This document shows, one piece after another, positions 40,581 through 47,564 of a stretch of DNA of 47,564 nt. The notes under the pieces were generated by a model, which had not been told where the DNA came from, did not search any database, and saw nothing but the letters and a program-made list of their open reading frames with translations. Source of the DNA: RGIG5579 sp045655865 (GTDB lineage: Bacteria > Bacillota > Clostridia > Oscillospirales > SIG627). The stretch's first letter is position 1, and each line of letters begins with the position of its first letter. The stretch spans positions 1-47,564 of the forward strand of contig JAZOQB010000008.1 of NCBI GenBank assembly GCA_045655865.1. Reading direction: 5' to 3'. Position numbers and translations under genes: made by a program.

Positions 40581-41285
40581 TTATTCCCAGCGGCGCTTTT
40601 CCAATACGCGGATCGATAGGAAAAGAAATAGCACTGTGATGGAAATGTAATAAAGCAAGGCCACGATGTCAAAATAGCCGTAAGTAAATGCGTAAAAACG
40701 ATCAAAAACGGAGATCCATTTCAAAACTACGCGAAGAGGAGTGAAACTTACATAGTTAGAAATGATCCCGAGAACCAGTGTGGATGCAATCGCGGTAATG
40801 GTGAGAAGAGCGGAAACCAGCTGGTTCTCCGTGCAAGCGGAAACAAAAATGCCGATCGCCACGAAGGCGGAACCGATCAAAAGAATTCCCAACGTGGTGG
40901 AGAACATGATAACGGTATTAGGCTCTCCGTAAAAATACAGAACGATAAAATTGAGACAAGAGGCCAAGAGGCTTGAGGCAAACATAGTAAAAGCTGCAAG
41001 ATACTTTGCCATAATCACGCCAAAAAGGCTAACCGGAGAAGTCAGAAGTATTTGCTCGGTCTTGGATTTCTTCTCTTCACTGAGCATTCTCATTGTCAAA
41101 AGCGGAATGAGAATGGCAAAAAGATATAGGATGAAGGTGTAGTAAACGTTGATCTCGCAAGTTCCCTGGTACAGCGTGGTATAGGTAAAGATCAAAGAGG
41201 AAATGGCTAGGTACAGCGCCACATAAATGTAACCCAAAGGACTGACAAAATAAGAACGGAGCTCTTTTTTGTAAATGGCCAGCAT
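40581..41285 (-). CDS. ABC-2 type permease (GldF-like)
   Basis: 234 residues with six predicted membrane helices, beginning MLAIYKKELRSYFVSPLGYIY, a pattern characteristic of ABC-2/GldF permeases. The cytoplasmic motif MRMLSEEKKSKTEQILLTSPVS contains the EExxxxTxEqLLtsPvs signature of the coupling helix region. The ATG overlaps the stop of the ATPase gene (TAATG), so the two are translationally coupled and form the membrane and ATPase halves of one exporter. Substrate unknown. Confidence 0.92.
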   Translation of the reverse strand: MLAIYKKELRSYFVSPLGYIYVALYLAISSLIFTYTTLYQGTCEINVYYTFILYLFAILIPLLTMRMLSEEKKSKTEQILLTSPVSLFGVIMAKYLAAFTMFASSLLASCLNFIVLYFYGEPNTVIMFSTTLGILLIGSAFVAIGIFVSACTENQLVSALLTITAIASTLVLGIISNYVSFTPLRVVLKWISVFDRFYAFTYGYFDIVALLYYISITVLFLFLSIRVLEKRRWE

Positions 41286-42250
41286 TATCTTTTTCCTCCC
41301 TTCTTTTCACTCTTTTTTTCCTGCTGGGAAACCAGGGAAAGGAATACGTCTTCCAGATCCATGCCCATCACGTCCATTCCAATCACCGGCCAACGCTTCT
41401 CCGCCAGGGAGAAGAAGAGGGGTTTTCGAATATCAATATTCTCCGCGCTTTCAATCATATAGGAAACGCTGTCCCCATCTCTCTGACCGAGCACTTCGGC
41501 GTAGGTGACACCGGCAGTTGCCTTGATGAGCTTTAAAACCTCATTTTGCGGTCCGCAAATATTGTAGATCATTCTCTTCTTTTCCTGAACGGCACGAGAG
41601 AGATTCTCCGTCTTTTCGTTGGCCACGATCCTACCCTGATTGATGACCACGATTCGATCGCAAATGGCCTGAACTTCTGAGAGAATGTGAGTAGAAAGAA
41701 TGATTGTATGTTCTTTGCCCAGCTTTTTAATAAGATTGCGAATCTCAATGATCTGCTTGGGGTCAAGACCTACGGTGGGTTCATCAAAAATCAAAACCGG
41801 AGGATTCCCGATCAGAGCCTGGGCGATACCCACTCTCTGCTTATAGCCTTTGGACAGATTTCGGATCACACGGCCCGCAACGTCGGTGATCTTCACCACG
41901 TCGCACACCTCTTTTAAGTGCTTCTCCCGATCCAGACGGCAATTTTTCAGATCGTAGACAAAATTTAAGTATTCCTTCACAGTCATATCCATATACAAAG
42001 GGGGCTGCTCGGGTAAAAATCCCATGCGACGCTTGGCCTCGATGGGGTTTTCAAAAATGTCTACGCCGTCGATTTTCGCCGAGCCTTCCGTAGCGGAAAG
42101 ATAGCCGGTCAAAATGTTGAGCGTTGTGGTTTTTCCAGCGCCGTTTGGCCCTAAAAAACCCATGATCTCACCTGCGTTGACGGTAAAGCTTACATTGTCT
42201 GCAGCCAACTTTGATCCATAGCGCTTGGTGATCTTATTGATTTCGATCAT
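41285..42250 (-). CDS. ABC transporter ATP-binding protein (GldA-like)
   Basis: 321 residues. Walker A GPNGAGKTT (about 34-42), Q-loop in FLPEQPPLY, ABC signature NLSKGYKQRV (SKGYKQ instead of SGGQ, common in this subfamily), Walker B VLIFDEPTVGLDP, and switch His STHILSEV. The C-terminal extension (about 215-321) is the regulatory domain seen in ABC-2 exporter ATPases. It energises the permease and the auxiliary GldG-like and DUF4340 proteins encoded directly downstream. It begins 32 nt after aspS. Confidence 0.94.
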   Translation of the reverse strand: MIEINKITKRYGSKLAADNVSFTVNAGEIMGFLGPNGAGKTTTLNILTGYLSATEGSAKIDGVDIFENPIEAKRRMGFLPEQPPLYMDMTVKEYLNFVYDLKNCRLDREKHLKEVCDVVKITDVAGRVIRNLSKGYKQRVGIAQALIGNPPVLIFDEPTVGLDPKQIIEIRNLIKKLGKEHTIILSTHILSEVQAICDRIVVINQGRIVANEKTENLSRAVQEKKRMIYNICGPQNEVLKLIKATAGVTYAEVLGQRDGDSVSYMIESAENIDIRKPLFFSLAEKRWPVIGMDVMGMDLEDVFLSLVSQQEKKSEKKGGKR

Positions 42251-42282
42251 ATGTTTTTCAAATTTCCTTTCAGAAATAATTC

Positions 42283-44052
42283 TTACGCTTCCTCATTCAC
42301 CACAGCGATAGAAAGCTCATCCAGGGCCTCTTTCGGCACAGGTGCGGGGCAATCTGTCATCAACTCACAGGCATTCTGAACCTTCGGGAAAGCGATACAG
42401 TCCCGAATGGCATCCAAGCCCAAAAGAATACTGGTCAAACGGTCAAAGCCGTAGGCCAATCCGGCGTGTGGGGGCACCCCATAACGGAAAGCCTCTAAAA
42501 GAAATCCAAACTTCAAATTTGCTTCTTCCGGGGTAAGTCCGATGATATCAAACACCTTCTGTTGAATCTGGCGACGATGAATTCTCACGGAACCGCCGCC
42601 CACTTCCCAGCCATTGATCACAATGTCGTAGGCCTTGGCACGAACCTTGGAAGGATCCGTATCCAAGAGGGGCAAGTCCTCGTCCTTGGGACAGGTGAAG
42701 GGGTGGTGCATGGCTTTATACCGAGCGCCTTCTTCATCCCACTCAAACATGGGAAATTCGGTTACCCAAACCGGAGCAAAGCTTCCCTTTTCATAAAGTC
42801 CAAACTGCTCTCCGCACTTGCAGCGCAGGGCGCCCAGTGCTTCCAGGACCACCATGTTCTTTTCGTCAGCCACCACAAAGAGAACGTCTCCCTTTTCAAA
42901 GCCGCAAGCCTTTTGGATGGCAAGGTTTTCTTCTTCCGTTAAAAACTTTGCGTAAGAGGAAGTCGTCTCTTCCCCGCTCTTGAGCCAAGCCAATCCGCGG
43001 GCACGATAGGTCTTTACAAAGTCCGTAAGTTTATCGATCTCCTTGCGCGAAAGGGACGATCCCGCTCCTTTGACGCAAATGGCACGAACCGAACCGCCAC
43101 TTTTCACTGCACCGGAAAAGACCTGAAACTGGCAGTTCTTCACAATTTCCGAAAGGTCCACCAATCTGCAGTCGAAACGAAGGTCAGGCTTATCGGATCC
43201 GTATTGTTCCATTGCCTCTTTCCAAGGCATCCGCAAAAACGGGGTTTTCAGCTCAATTCCCAGCATTTCACGGAAGATTTTCTTCAAGTATCCTTCGTTG
43301 ACCGTCATTACATCTTCTTCATCGGCAAAAGACATTTCCAGATCCAGCTGGGTAAATTCCGGCTGGCGGTCGGCACGCAGATCTTCGTCCCGGAAGCATT
43401 TGGTGATCTGCATGTAGCGGTCAAAGCCGGAGACCATGAGAAGCTGCTTGTAAAGCTGGGGCGACTGCGGAAGAGCGTAAAAAGATCCGGGATGTACGCG
43501 GCTTGGAACCAGGTAGTCGCGCGCACCCTCAGGAGTGGATTTGATGAGAACGGGGGTTTCGATCTCCAAAAAATTCTCAGAATCAAAATAATCCCGAGTA
43601 ACTTTTGCCAATTGGTGGCGGAAACGAAGATTTCTTTGAAGATCGGGATGGCGCAAATTCAAATAGCGGTATTTTAAGCGTAGCTCTTCCCTTACATCCA
43701 TAGAATTCAAAACCTCGAAAGGAGGAGTCTGCGCTTCGGAAAAAATCTCCATATTTTCTACAAAAAGTTCGATCTGTCCCGTGGGCAAATTGGTATTAAC
43801 GGCGCCCTCGCCCCGAGGACGGATCACTCCTTCCGCCGCCAAAACGAATTCGGCACGAACGGTGAAAGCCAGGTCAAAAAGCGCCTTCGGTGTATTTTCG
43901 TCAAAAGCCAGTTGCAGAATACCGGAGCGATCCCTCAGATCAATGAAAATGAGAGATCCTAAGTCTCTCTGCTTCTGTACCCAACCACAGACTTTGACTC
44001 TCTTACCAATATCGTTTGCTCCAAAATTTGCGCAATAATCAGTTCTTTGCAT
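42283..44052 (-). CDS. aspS: Aspartyl-tRNA synthetase, bacterial type
   Basis: 589 residues. The N-terminal OB fold (GWVQKQRDLGSLIFIDLRDR) is followed by class II motif 2 (FRDEDLRADRQPEFTQLDLEMSF), the bacterial GAD insertion (about 285-420), and motif 3 (GLAYGFDRLTSILLG). It charges tRNA-Asp with aspartate. At the two positions linked to tRNA specificity in Pseudomonas AspRS (recalled as residues 31 and 83), this protein has Leu, as in discriminating enzymes, and Gly (RPRGEGAVN), as in non-discriminating ones. The ability to make Asp-tRNA-Asn for GatCAB is therefore uncertain. It sits in the middle of the minD-to-DUF4340 operon. The AAAGGG ribosome site is modest. Confidence 0.97.
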   Translation of the reverse strand: MQRTDYCANFGANDIGKRVKVCGWVQKQRDLGSLIFIDLRDRSGILQLAFDENTPKALFDLAFTVRAEFVLAAEGVIRPRGEGAVNTNLPTGQIELFVENMEIFSEAQTPPFEVLNSMDVREELRLKYRYLNLRHPDLQRNLRFRHQLAKVTRDYFDSENFLEIETPVLIKSTPEGARDYLVPSRVHPGSFYALPQSPQLYKQLLMVSGFDRYMQITKCFRDEDLRADRQPEFTQLDLEMSFADEEDVMTVNEGYLKKIFREMLGIELKTPFLRMPWKEAMEQYGSDKPDLRFDCRLVDLSEIVKNCQFQVFSGAVKSGGSVRAICVKGAGSSLSRKEIDKLTDFVKTYRARGLAWLKSGEETTSSYAKFLTEEENLAIQKACGFEKGDVLFVVADEKNMVVLEALGALRCKCGEQFGLYEKGSFAPVWVTEFPMFEWDEEGARYKAMHHPFTCPKDEDLPLLDTDPSKVRAKAYDIVINGWEVGGGSVRIHRRQIQQKVFDIIGLTPEEANLKFGFLLEAFRYGVPPHAGLAYGFDRLTSILLGLDAIRDCIAFPKVQNACELMTDCPAPVPKEALDELSIAVVNEEA

Positions 44053-44102
44053 AATTTTTCCCTTTTTATTATTCCAAATAAGTTTGTTTTCAAATTTAAG
44101 AT

Positions 44103-44498
44103 TCAGTGCATATTTTTCCGCCAGTCCAAATCTCCTCGATCCAAAGCCAATATAATGGCCTCGGCGGTGGCAAGATTTGTGGCCAAAGGAAGGTTGTAGG
44201 TATCACACAGACGAATCAAGTCGGCATCGTCCCGGTGGTAAGTCTCATTGGCGCCGGAAGCTCTAAAATACAGCAGAATATCGATTTCGCCGTATGCAAT
44301 GCGAGAAGCGATCTGCTGAGCGCCGCCCCCTTCTCCGCTTAAAAGCAGTTCAATATCAAGACCCGTTGCCTCAGCAACGATCCGTCCGGTGGTTGCGGTT
44401 GCACATATTTTATGTTTTGATAAAATGCCACAGTAAGCGATTCCAAGCTGTGCCATAAGTTCTTTCTTGTCATCTTGCGCGATCAGTGCGATCTGCAT
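44103..44498 (-). CDS. Methylglyoxal-synthase-like protein with altered active site
   Basis: 131 residues with the single MGS domain. It aligns end to end with MgsA (ALIAQDDKKELM, ATTGRIVAEATGL, GEIDILLYFR, LIRLCDTYNLPLATNLATAEAII). Key residues of the E. coli enzyme as I recall them have changed: His19 is Gln (AQD), Asp71, the catalytic base, is Ala (GGAQQ for GGDQQ), and Asp91 is Ala (FRASG for FWDPL). Asp20, His98 and Asp101 appear kept. It is therefore unlikely to make methylglyoxal from dihydroxyacetone phosphate by the known mechanism and may be a ligand-binding relic or have a new role. AGGAGGTGAG precedes the ATG. It lies 42 nt after the MinD-like gene, a neighbourhood also known for true mgsA in Clostridia. 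Confidence 0.85.
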   Translation of the reverse strand: MQIALIAQDDKKELMAQLGIAYCGILSKHKICATATTGRIVAEATGLDIELLLSGEGGGAQQIASRIAYGEIDILLYFRASGANETYHRDDADLIRLCDTYNLPLATNLATAEAIILALDRGDLDWRKNMH

Positions 44499-44540
44499 TC
44501 GCTCACCTCCTATAAATTTTAGATTCTCAAAAGAAAAAGA

Positions 44541-45317
44541 TCAATAAAACTTTTTTCGTTTTCTCCTGGGCAATACACCGTCAAAAAGAGGAACGGTATC
44601 ACCGCTGATGCGCCGGGAGATATTTTCGATGGCGTGTCCAGCAACACTCTTTTTCGCGCCGGTCAAGGGGATTCCCCGAAGCAAAGATTTTTCTGTCATT
44701 GTATCGTAAGGGATCACGCCGATAATGGATACACTGGCACGCTGCAAAACTTCCGTGATCTGAAACACATTGTCCCGAGGCTGATGGATCCGGTAGCAAT
44801 TGAGAACCAATTTGATCTTTTCCGGATTTTTCAGGCGCATGGCACATCGCTCTGCTGCGCGCACCGCGGTGGGCGCACAAGTGGTAACGATGGCCGTCAG
44901 ATCCACGATACCCGAATTTTCCAAAAATGGAAAAGCGGGGCCGCCACCGGCAGGCATATCGAAAATACAGAAATCGTAGTGTTTTTTCAATTGAGTGAGC
45001 ACGTGGTCGAACCGTTCCTGGGAAACACTGTCAAAGCCGGATTCATTGAAAAAAACAGGGGCAGACAAAAACTGAATGACGCCCGCTTCCCCAGAGAGGA
45101 TCTCCTCTAGAGCTTCGCTTGAGCGCAAAAGATCCAGCATAGAAGGTAACACGGCATTCTCTTTTCCCAGAGCAATGTCAAGCCCTCCCGTGTCCAGATC
45201 CATATCCACCGCAAGGACCTTTTTCCCCCGGCGTGCCAAATCATAGGCCAAGCTGGCGGAAAAAACAGTTTTTCCGACGCCGCCTTTCAGACTTGTGACA
45301 ACAATGACCTCTCCCAA
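44541..45317 (-). CDS. MinD-like ParA-family ATPase (TTG start)
   Basis: 258 residues from TTG 45317, with AAGGAG 6 nt upstream, starting M-GEVIVVTSLKGGVGKT as canonical MinD does. Longer in-frame starts lie at or near the promoter -10 box and have no ribosome site. The deviant Walker A KGGVGKT is intact, switch I/II regions appear as VDMDLDTGGLDIALG and FCIFDMPAGGGPA, and the VLNCYRIH segment matches the base-recognition region. The C terminus is SGDTVPLFDGVLPRRKRKKFY: a short basic tail instead of the amphipathic membrane helix of MinD. No minC or minE gene is adjacent. A spatial-regulator or flagellar/chemotaxis-type ParA role is possible; division-site control is not certain. Confidence 0.85.
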   Translation of the reverse strand: MGEVIVVTSLKGGVGKTVFSASLAYDLARRGKKVLAVDMDLDTGGLDIALGKENAVLPSMLDLLRSSEALEEILSGEAGVIQFLSAPVFFNESGFDSVSQERFDHVLTQLKKHYDFCIFDMPAGGGPAFPFLENSGIVDLTAIVTTCAPTAVRAAERCAMRLKNPEKIKLVLNCYRIHQPRDNVFQITEVLQRASVSIIGVIPYDTMTEKSLLRGIPLTGAKKSVAGHAIENISRRISGDTVPLFDGVLPRRKRKKFY

Positions 45318-45370
45318 AGCGCTCTCCTTACTATGAAAAATCACATGGAAATCCATTTTTATTCCAATCA

Positions 45371-45399
45371 ATTCTAGCACAAATTCCGATTTGAGTCAA
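45371..45399 (-). promoter_or_regulatory. Sigma-A promoter of the minD-to-DUF4340 operon
   Basis: Minus-strand TTGACT (45399-45394), a 17-nt spacer and TAGAAT (45376-45371). It lies about 55 nt before the TTG start. No comparable promoter was seen inside the seven-gene run, whose gaps are 50 nt or less. Confidence 0.83.
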
Positions 45400-45512
45400 T
45401 ATTTTCCCATCGTTTTCAGCACCTTTTACAAATCTTACACTTTCTTTACGAAATATTAAAACTCAGAAAAGTCAAAAACCGACACTCCCTCCGATTTTTT
45501 CCCGAAAAGCAC

Positions 45513-45541
45513 TTGATTTTGAGGCGTTCTGCCTTTATAAT
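45513..45541 (+). promoter_or_regulatory. Sigma-A promoter of metK
   Basis: TTGATT (45513-45518), a 17-nt spacer and TATAAT (45536-45541). The leader to the ATG is only about 35 nt, too short for a SAM riboswitch. Confidence 0.85.
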
Positions 45542-45581
45542 GAAGAGAGTGATGAGGAAAACAAATATAAGGAAGATCAAT

Positions 45582-46718
45582 ATGAAACAGTTTTTTACTT
45601 CAGAATCGGTAACAGAAGGACATCCCGATAAAATCTGCGATCAGATTTCCGATGCCATTTTGGACACGATCTTAGAACAAGACCCCAAAGCCAGAGTTGC
45701 TTGCGAGACCTGTGTGACCACGGGCCTTGTGATGATCATGGGAGAAATCACCACCGACGCTGCGGTGGATTATCAGGAAATTGCCAGAAGTACCATCCGG
45801 GAAATCGGCTACGACCGTGCAAAATTCGGGTTTGACTGCGAGACCTGCGCTGTGATCAGTTCCCTGCATCGGCAATCTCCGGACATCGCCATGGGCGTAG
45901 ACGCAGAAGGTGCCGGAGACCAGGGTATGATGTTCGGTTTCGCCTGCGACGAGACCAAGGAGCTGATGCCCCTTCCGATTTCGCTAGCGCACGCCCTTGC
46001 CCGCACTCTGACAAACGCAAGAAAGAGCGGCCTTCTTCCCTATCTTCGCCCCGACGGAAAGACCCAGGTGACCGTGGAATATCAAGACGGCAAGCCCTGC
46101 CGGATCGAGACCATTGTCGTCTCTTCCCAACACGGTGCCGAGGTAGATCAAGAGACCATTCGCCGGGATCTGATTAAACACGTCATCGAGCCCACCATTG
46201 ATAAAAAGTGGCTGGATAAAGAAACCAAGATCTACGTCAATCCTACCGGGCGCTTCGTAGTAGGCGGCCCTCAAGGAGACAGCGGCCTGACGGGAAGAAA
46301 GATCATTGTAGACACCTACGGCGGTTACTCCCGTCACGGTGGCGGCGCCTTCTCCGGGAAAGATCCCACCAAGGTGGACCGCAGCGCCTCTTACGCAGCC
46401 CGTTACTTAGCAAAGAACGTAGTAGCATCCGGCCTTGCAACCAAGTGTGAAGTGCAGATCTCCTACGCCATCGGTGTGGCCAAACCCACTTCCCTTTTGG
46501 TGGACACCTTTGGCACCGGAAAAGTTTCTGATGAAGTCATTGCGGATGCACTCCAGGAACTGACGGATCTGACTCCCCAAGGGATCATCCGCACCTTGGA
46601 CCTGCGCCGTCCTATTTATAAAGCCTTTGCCTCCTACGGACACATGGGCCGGGAAGAGCTGAACGCGCCCTGGGAAAAGACGGATCTTGCTCCCAAACTT
46701 CAAGAAAAATTCCAATAA
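45582..46718 (+). CDS. metK: S-adenosylmethionine synthetase
   Basis: 378 residues from ATG 45582 (AAGGAAG upstream), starting MKQFFTSESVTEGHPDKICD. An upstream in-frame extension would begin in the promoter. It makes SAM from methionine and ATP. Signature segments: GHPDKICDQ, the GAGDQGMMFG ATP motif, GPQGDSGLTGRKIIVDTYGG and GGGAFSGKDPTKVDRSA, which forms the phosphate loop. Length is near the family norm. It is a single-gene unit, divergent from the MinD-like operon and convergent with trmO. It supplies the methyl donor for the SAM-dependent RNA methyltransferases seen here (RsmE, TrmO). Confidence 0.97.
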   Translation: MKQFFTSESVTEGHPDKICDQISDAILDTILEQDPKARVACETCVTTGLVMIMGEITTDAAVDYQEIARSTIREIGYDRAKFGFDCETCAVISSLHRQSPDIAMGVDAEGAGDQGMMFGFACDETKELMPLPISLAHALARTLTNARKSGLLPYLRPDGKTQVTVEYQDGKPCRIETIVVSSQHGAEVDQETIRRDLIKHVIEPTIDKKWLDKETKIYVNPTGRFVVGGPQGDSGLTGRKIIVDTYGGYSRHGGGAFSGKDPTKVDRSASYAARYLAKNVVASGLATKCEVQISYAIGVAKPTSLLVDTFGTGKVSDEVIADALQELTDLTPQGIIRTLDLRRPIYKAFASYGHMGREELNAPWEKTDLAPKLQEKFQ

Positions 46719-46729
46719 TAAAGATACAT

Positions 46730-46765
46730 AAAAGAATCCCACCGGAATTCCGGTGGGATTCTTTT
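46730..46765. terminator. Bidirectional terminator between metK and trmO
   Basis: AAAAGAATCCCACCGG and CCGGTGGGATTCTTTT form a perfect inverted repeat around AATT, with A- and T-runs on both sides. It serves metK (plus) and trmO (minus); the trmO stop codon overlaps its edge. Confidence 0.92.
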
Positions 46766-47438
46766 ACTGTTTTTCAATACTCAAAACGCGGGCTTGACCG
46801 TTGCAGGCAGAAAAGCGAATTTCAAAGCCGGCAAAAAGGAAGCCATAGACTCTCTCCGGATCATCCTGATAAGAGGGGCGCGGATCTTGGCGCAAAATTT
46901 CAAGTAAAGATTCTCGTTTTTCCTCTGGAAAACAAGATAAAAGCGATTCCGGGCAGGAAACCGAAAGACTCCTCTTTTCTTTTTCGTCCACAAAGCCACA
47001 AAGAGCGTCCGGGTGGGAATCAGAATCGCTCAGATATGGCTTGATGTCAAAAATGGGGGTGCCATCCATCAAATCCGCTCCGGTAACGATCAACACCTTG
47101 CCATTGGCAGTATCCTCTACCCGGCAGAGCTTTACAGAAGACAGGCCGATGGGATTGGGCCGAAAAGGTGATCGGGTCGCAAAAACGCCCATCCTCTCGT
47201 TTCCTCCCAGTCGCGGCGGACGAACGGTGGCAGAACAGCTCTTGCCAACGTGTTCGGAAAAACACCAAAGAATCCACAAATGAGAAAATCCCTCGATTCC
47301 GCGGATATAATCCGGATTGGAAAATTCCTTTTCAAATTCAATGCGACTCTCCAGATTCTCCAGGATCCCGCTTTGCCGGGGGATGGCAAATTTGGTGGGA
47401 AAGTCCGTTCGAATGCGGGCGATGATCTTCATTTCCAT
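46764..47438 (-). CDS. trmO: tRNA N6-threonylcarbamoyladenosine-37 methyltransferase TrmO (TsaA-like)
   Basis: 224 residues. Uses SAM to methylate t6A37 in threonine-type tRNAs (m6t6A), tuning codon-anticodon pairing (known for the family). The YaeB/TsaA beta-barrel domain is recognisable from IARIRTDFPTKFAIPRQSG, EGFSHLWILWCF, the SAM-site motif GVFATRSPFRPNPIGLSSVKL, and DLMDGTPIFDIKPYL. The C-terminal part (about 140-224) has the RQDPRPSYQDDPERVYGF segment typical of full-length TrmO. AGGAGG precedes the ATG. It lies between the tRNA-Asp terminator and the shared terminator with metK, so it needs its own promoter, which I could not identify within the 20 nt available; read-through from the tRNA unit is possible. 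Confidence 0.92.
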   Translation of the reverse strand: MEMKIIARIRTDFPTKFAIPRQSGILENLESRIEFEKEFSNPDYIRGIEGFSHLWILWCFSEHVGKSCSATVRPPRLGGNERMGVFATRSPFRPNPIGLSSVKLCRVEDTANGKVLIVTGADLMDGTPIFDIKPYLSDSDSHPDALCGFVDEKEKRSLSVSCPESLLSCFPEEKRESLLEILRQDPRPSYQDDPERVYGFLFAGFEIRFSACNGQARVLSIEKQ

Positions 47439-47459
47439 GAAAAATCCTCCTGAATAAAC

Positions 47460-47488
47460 AAAAAGCTCCCACTCAATGGGGAGCTTTT
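47460..47488 (-). terminator. Terminator of the tRNA-Asp transcript
   Basis: AAAAGCTCCC and GGGAGCTTTT arms with an 8-nt loop directly after the encoded CCA end, T-run on the minus strand. It lies just upstream of trmO on the same strand. Confidence 0.88.
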
Positions 47489-47564
47489 GGCGACCTGAAG
47501 GGGACTCGAACCCCTGACCTCTAGCGTGACAGGCTAGCGTTCTAACCAGCTGAACTACCAGGCC
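47488..47564 (-). tRNA. tRNA-Asp (GTC anticodon)
   Basis: On the minus strand the 77-nt sequence starts GGCCTGG at the window edge and ends TCAGGTC-G-CCA. The acceptor stem pairs over seven positions with two G-U pairs, the anticodon stem is CTAGC/GCTAG with loop CTGTCAC (anticodon GTC), and the T arm contains GGTTCGAGTCC. The CCA is encoded. Discriminator base G73 is as expected for Asp. It appears complete; its promoter lies outside the window. Confidence 0.95.

Noticed and set aside
45542..45581. A SAM riboswitch in front of metK.
   Set aside because: The leader after the predicted start site is only about 35 nt, far too short for an S-box or SAM-II/III aptamer with an expression platform.
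1..47564. CRISPR arrays, insertion sequences, toxin-antitoxin or restriction systems.
   Set aside because: No regularly spaced repeats, transposase motifs, or nuclease/methylase motifs were found on either strand.

Overview
The window reads as chromosome of an anaerobic, fermentative, Gram-positive-type bacterium of the phylum Bacillota, most likely class Clostridia. Supporting signs: an NADH-linked trimeric [FeFe]-hydrogenase operon, a CwlD-like amidase, FtsEX with M23 and S41 partners, strong AGGAGG-type ribosome binding sites, several TTG/GTG starts, and near-consensus TTGACA-N17-TATAAT promoters. No rRNA, CRISPR array, phage block or insertion sequence was seen. TGA ends several genes normally (dnaB, hydC, gpsA), so the standard code applies.

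Layout. (1) 1-7192, minus: one compact operon, cdaR-like regulator > ftsE > ftsX > ctp (S41) > M23 hydrolase > greA > lysS (its 3' end is cut by the window edge). (2) 7273-11146: divergent rsmE and a PLP-lyase/gpmI pair. (3) 11167-17057, minus: a DUF3789-like microprotein, a tyrosine recombinase, and three paralogous secreted, C-terminally membrane-anchored proteins of unknown function; this is the main accessory region. (4) 17121-31196, plus: a 4-TM unknown, an amidase, rpmE, hflX, a ParC/GyrA-type subunit, gdpP, rplI, dnaB, tilS, ftsH and gpsA. (5) 31238-35697, plus: hydC-hydB-hydA, with an in-frame TGA inside hydB. (6) 35724-37191, plus: an AT-richer XRE regulator and PAP2 pair. (7) 37262-45399, minus: one seven-gene operon, minD-like > methylglyoxal-synthase-like > aspS > ABC ATPase > ABC permease > GldG-like > DUF4340. 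(8) 45513-47564: metK, convergent trmO, and tRNA-Asp(GTC) at the right edge.

How the genes fit together. Region 1 couples the FtsEX division transporter to two secreted enzymes that plausibly work with it, plus transcript-cleavage and translation genes. Region 4 carries replication, ribosome and membrane-quality housekeeping functions. Region 5 recycles NADH and reduced ferredoxin to H2. Region 7 puts a MinD-like ATPase in front of a gliding-type (GldA/F/G-like) exporter.

Most unusual points: the TGA that separates three cysteine ligands of one HydB iron-sulfur cluster from the fourth; the three-paralog surface family, one member of which starts without a Shine-Dalgarno directly after the upstream gene's terminator; a methylglyoxal-synthase-like protein lacking catalytic aspartates; and a 26-residue membrane microprotein.
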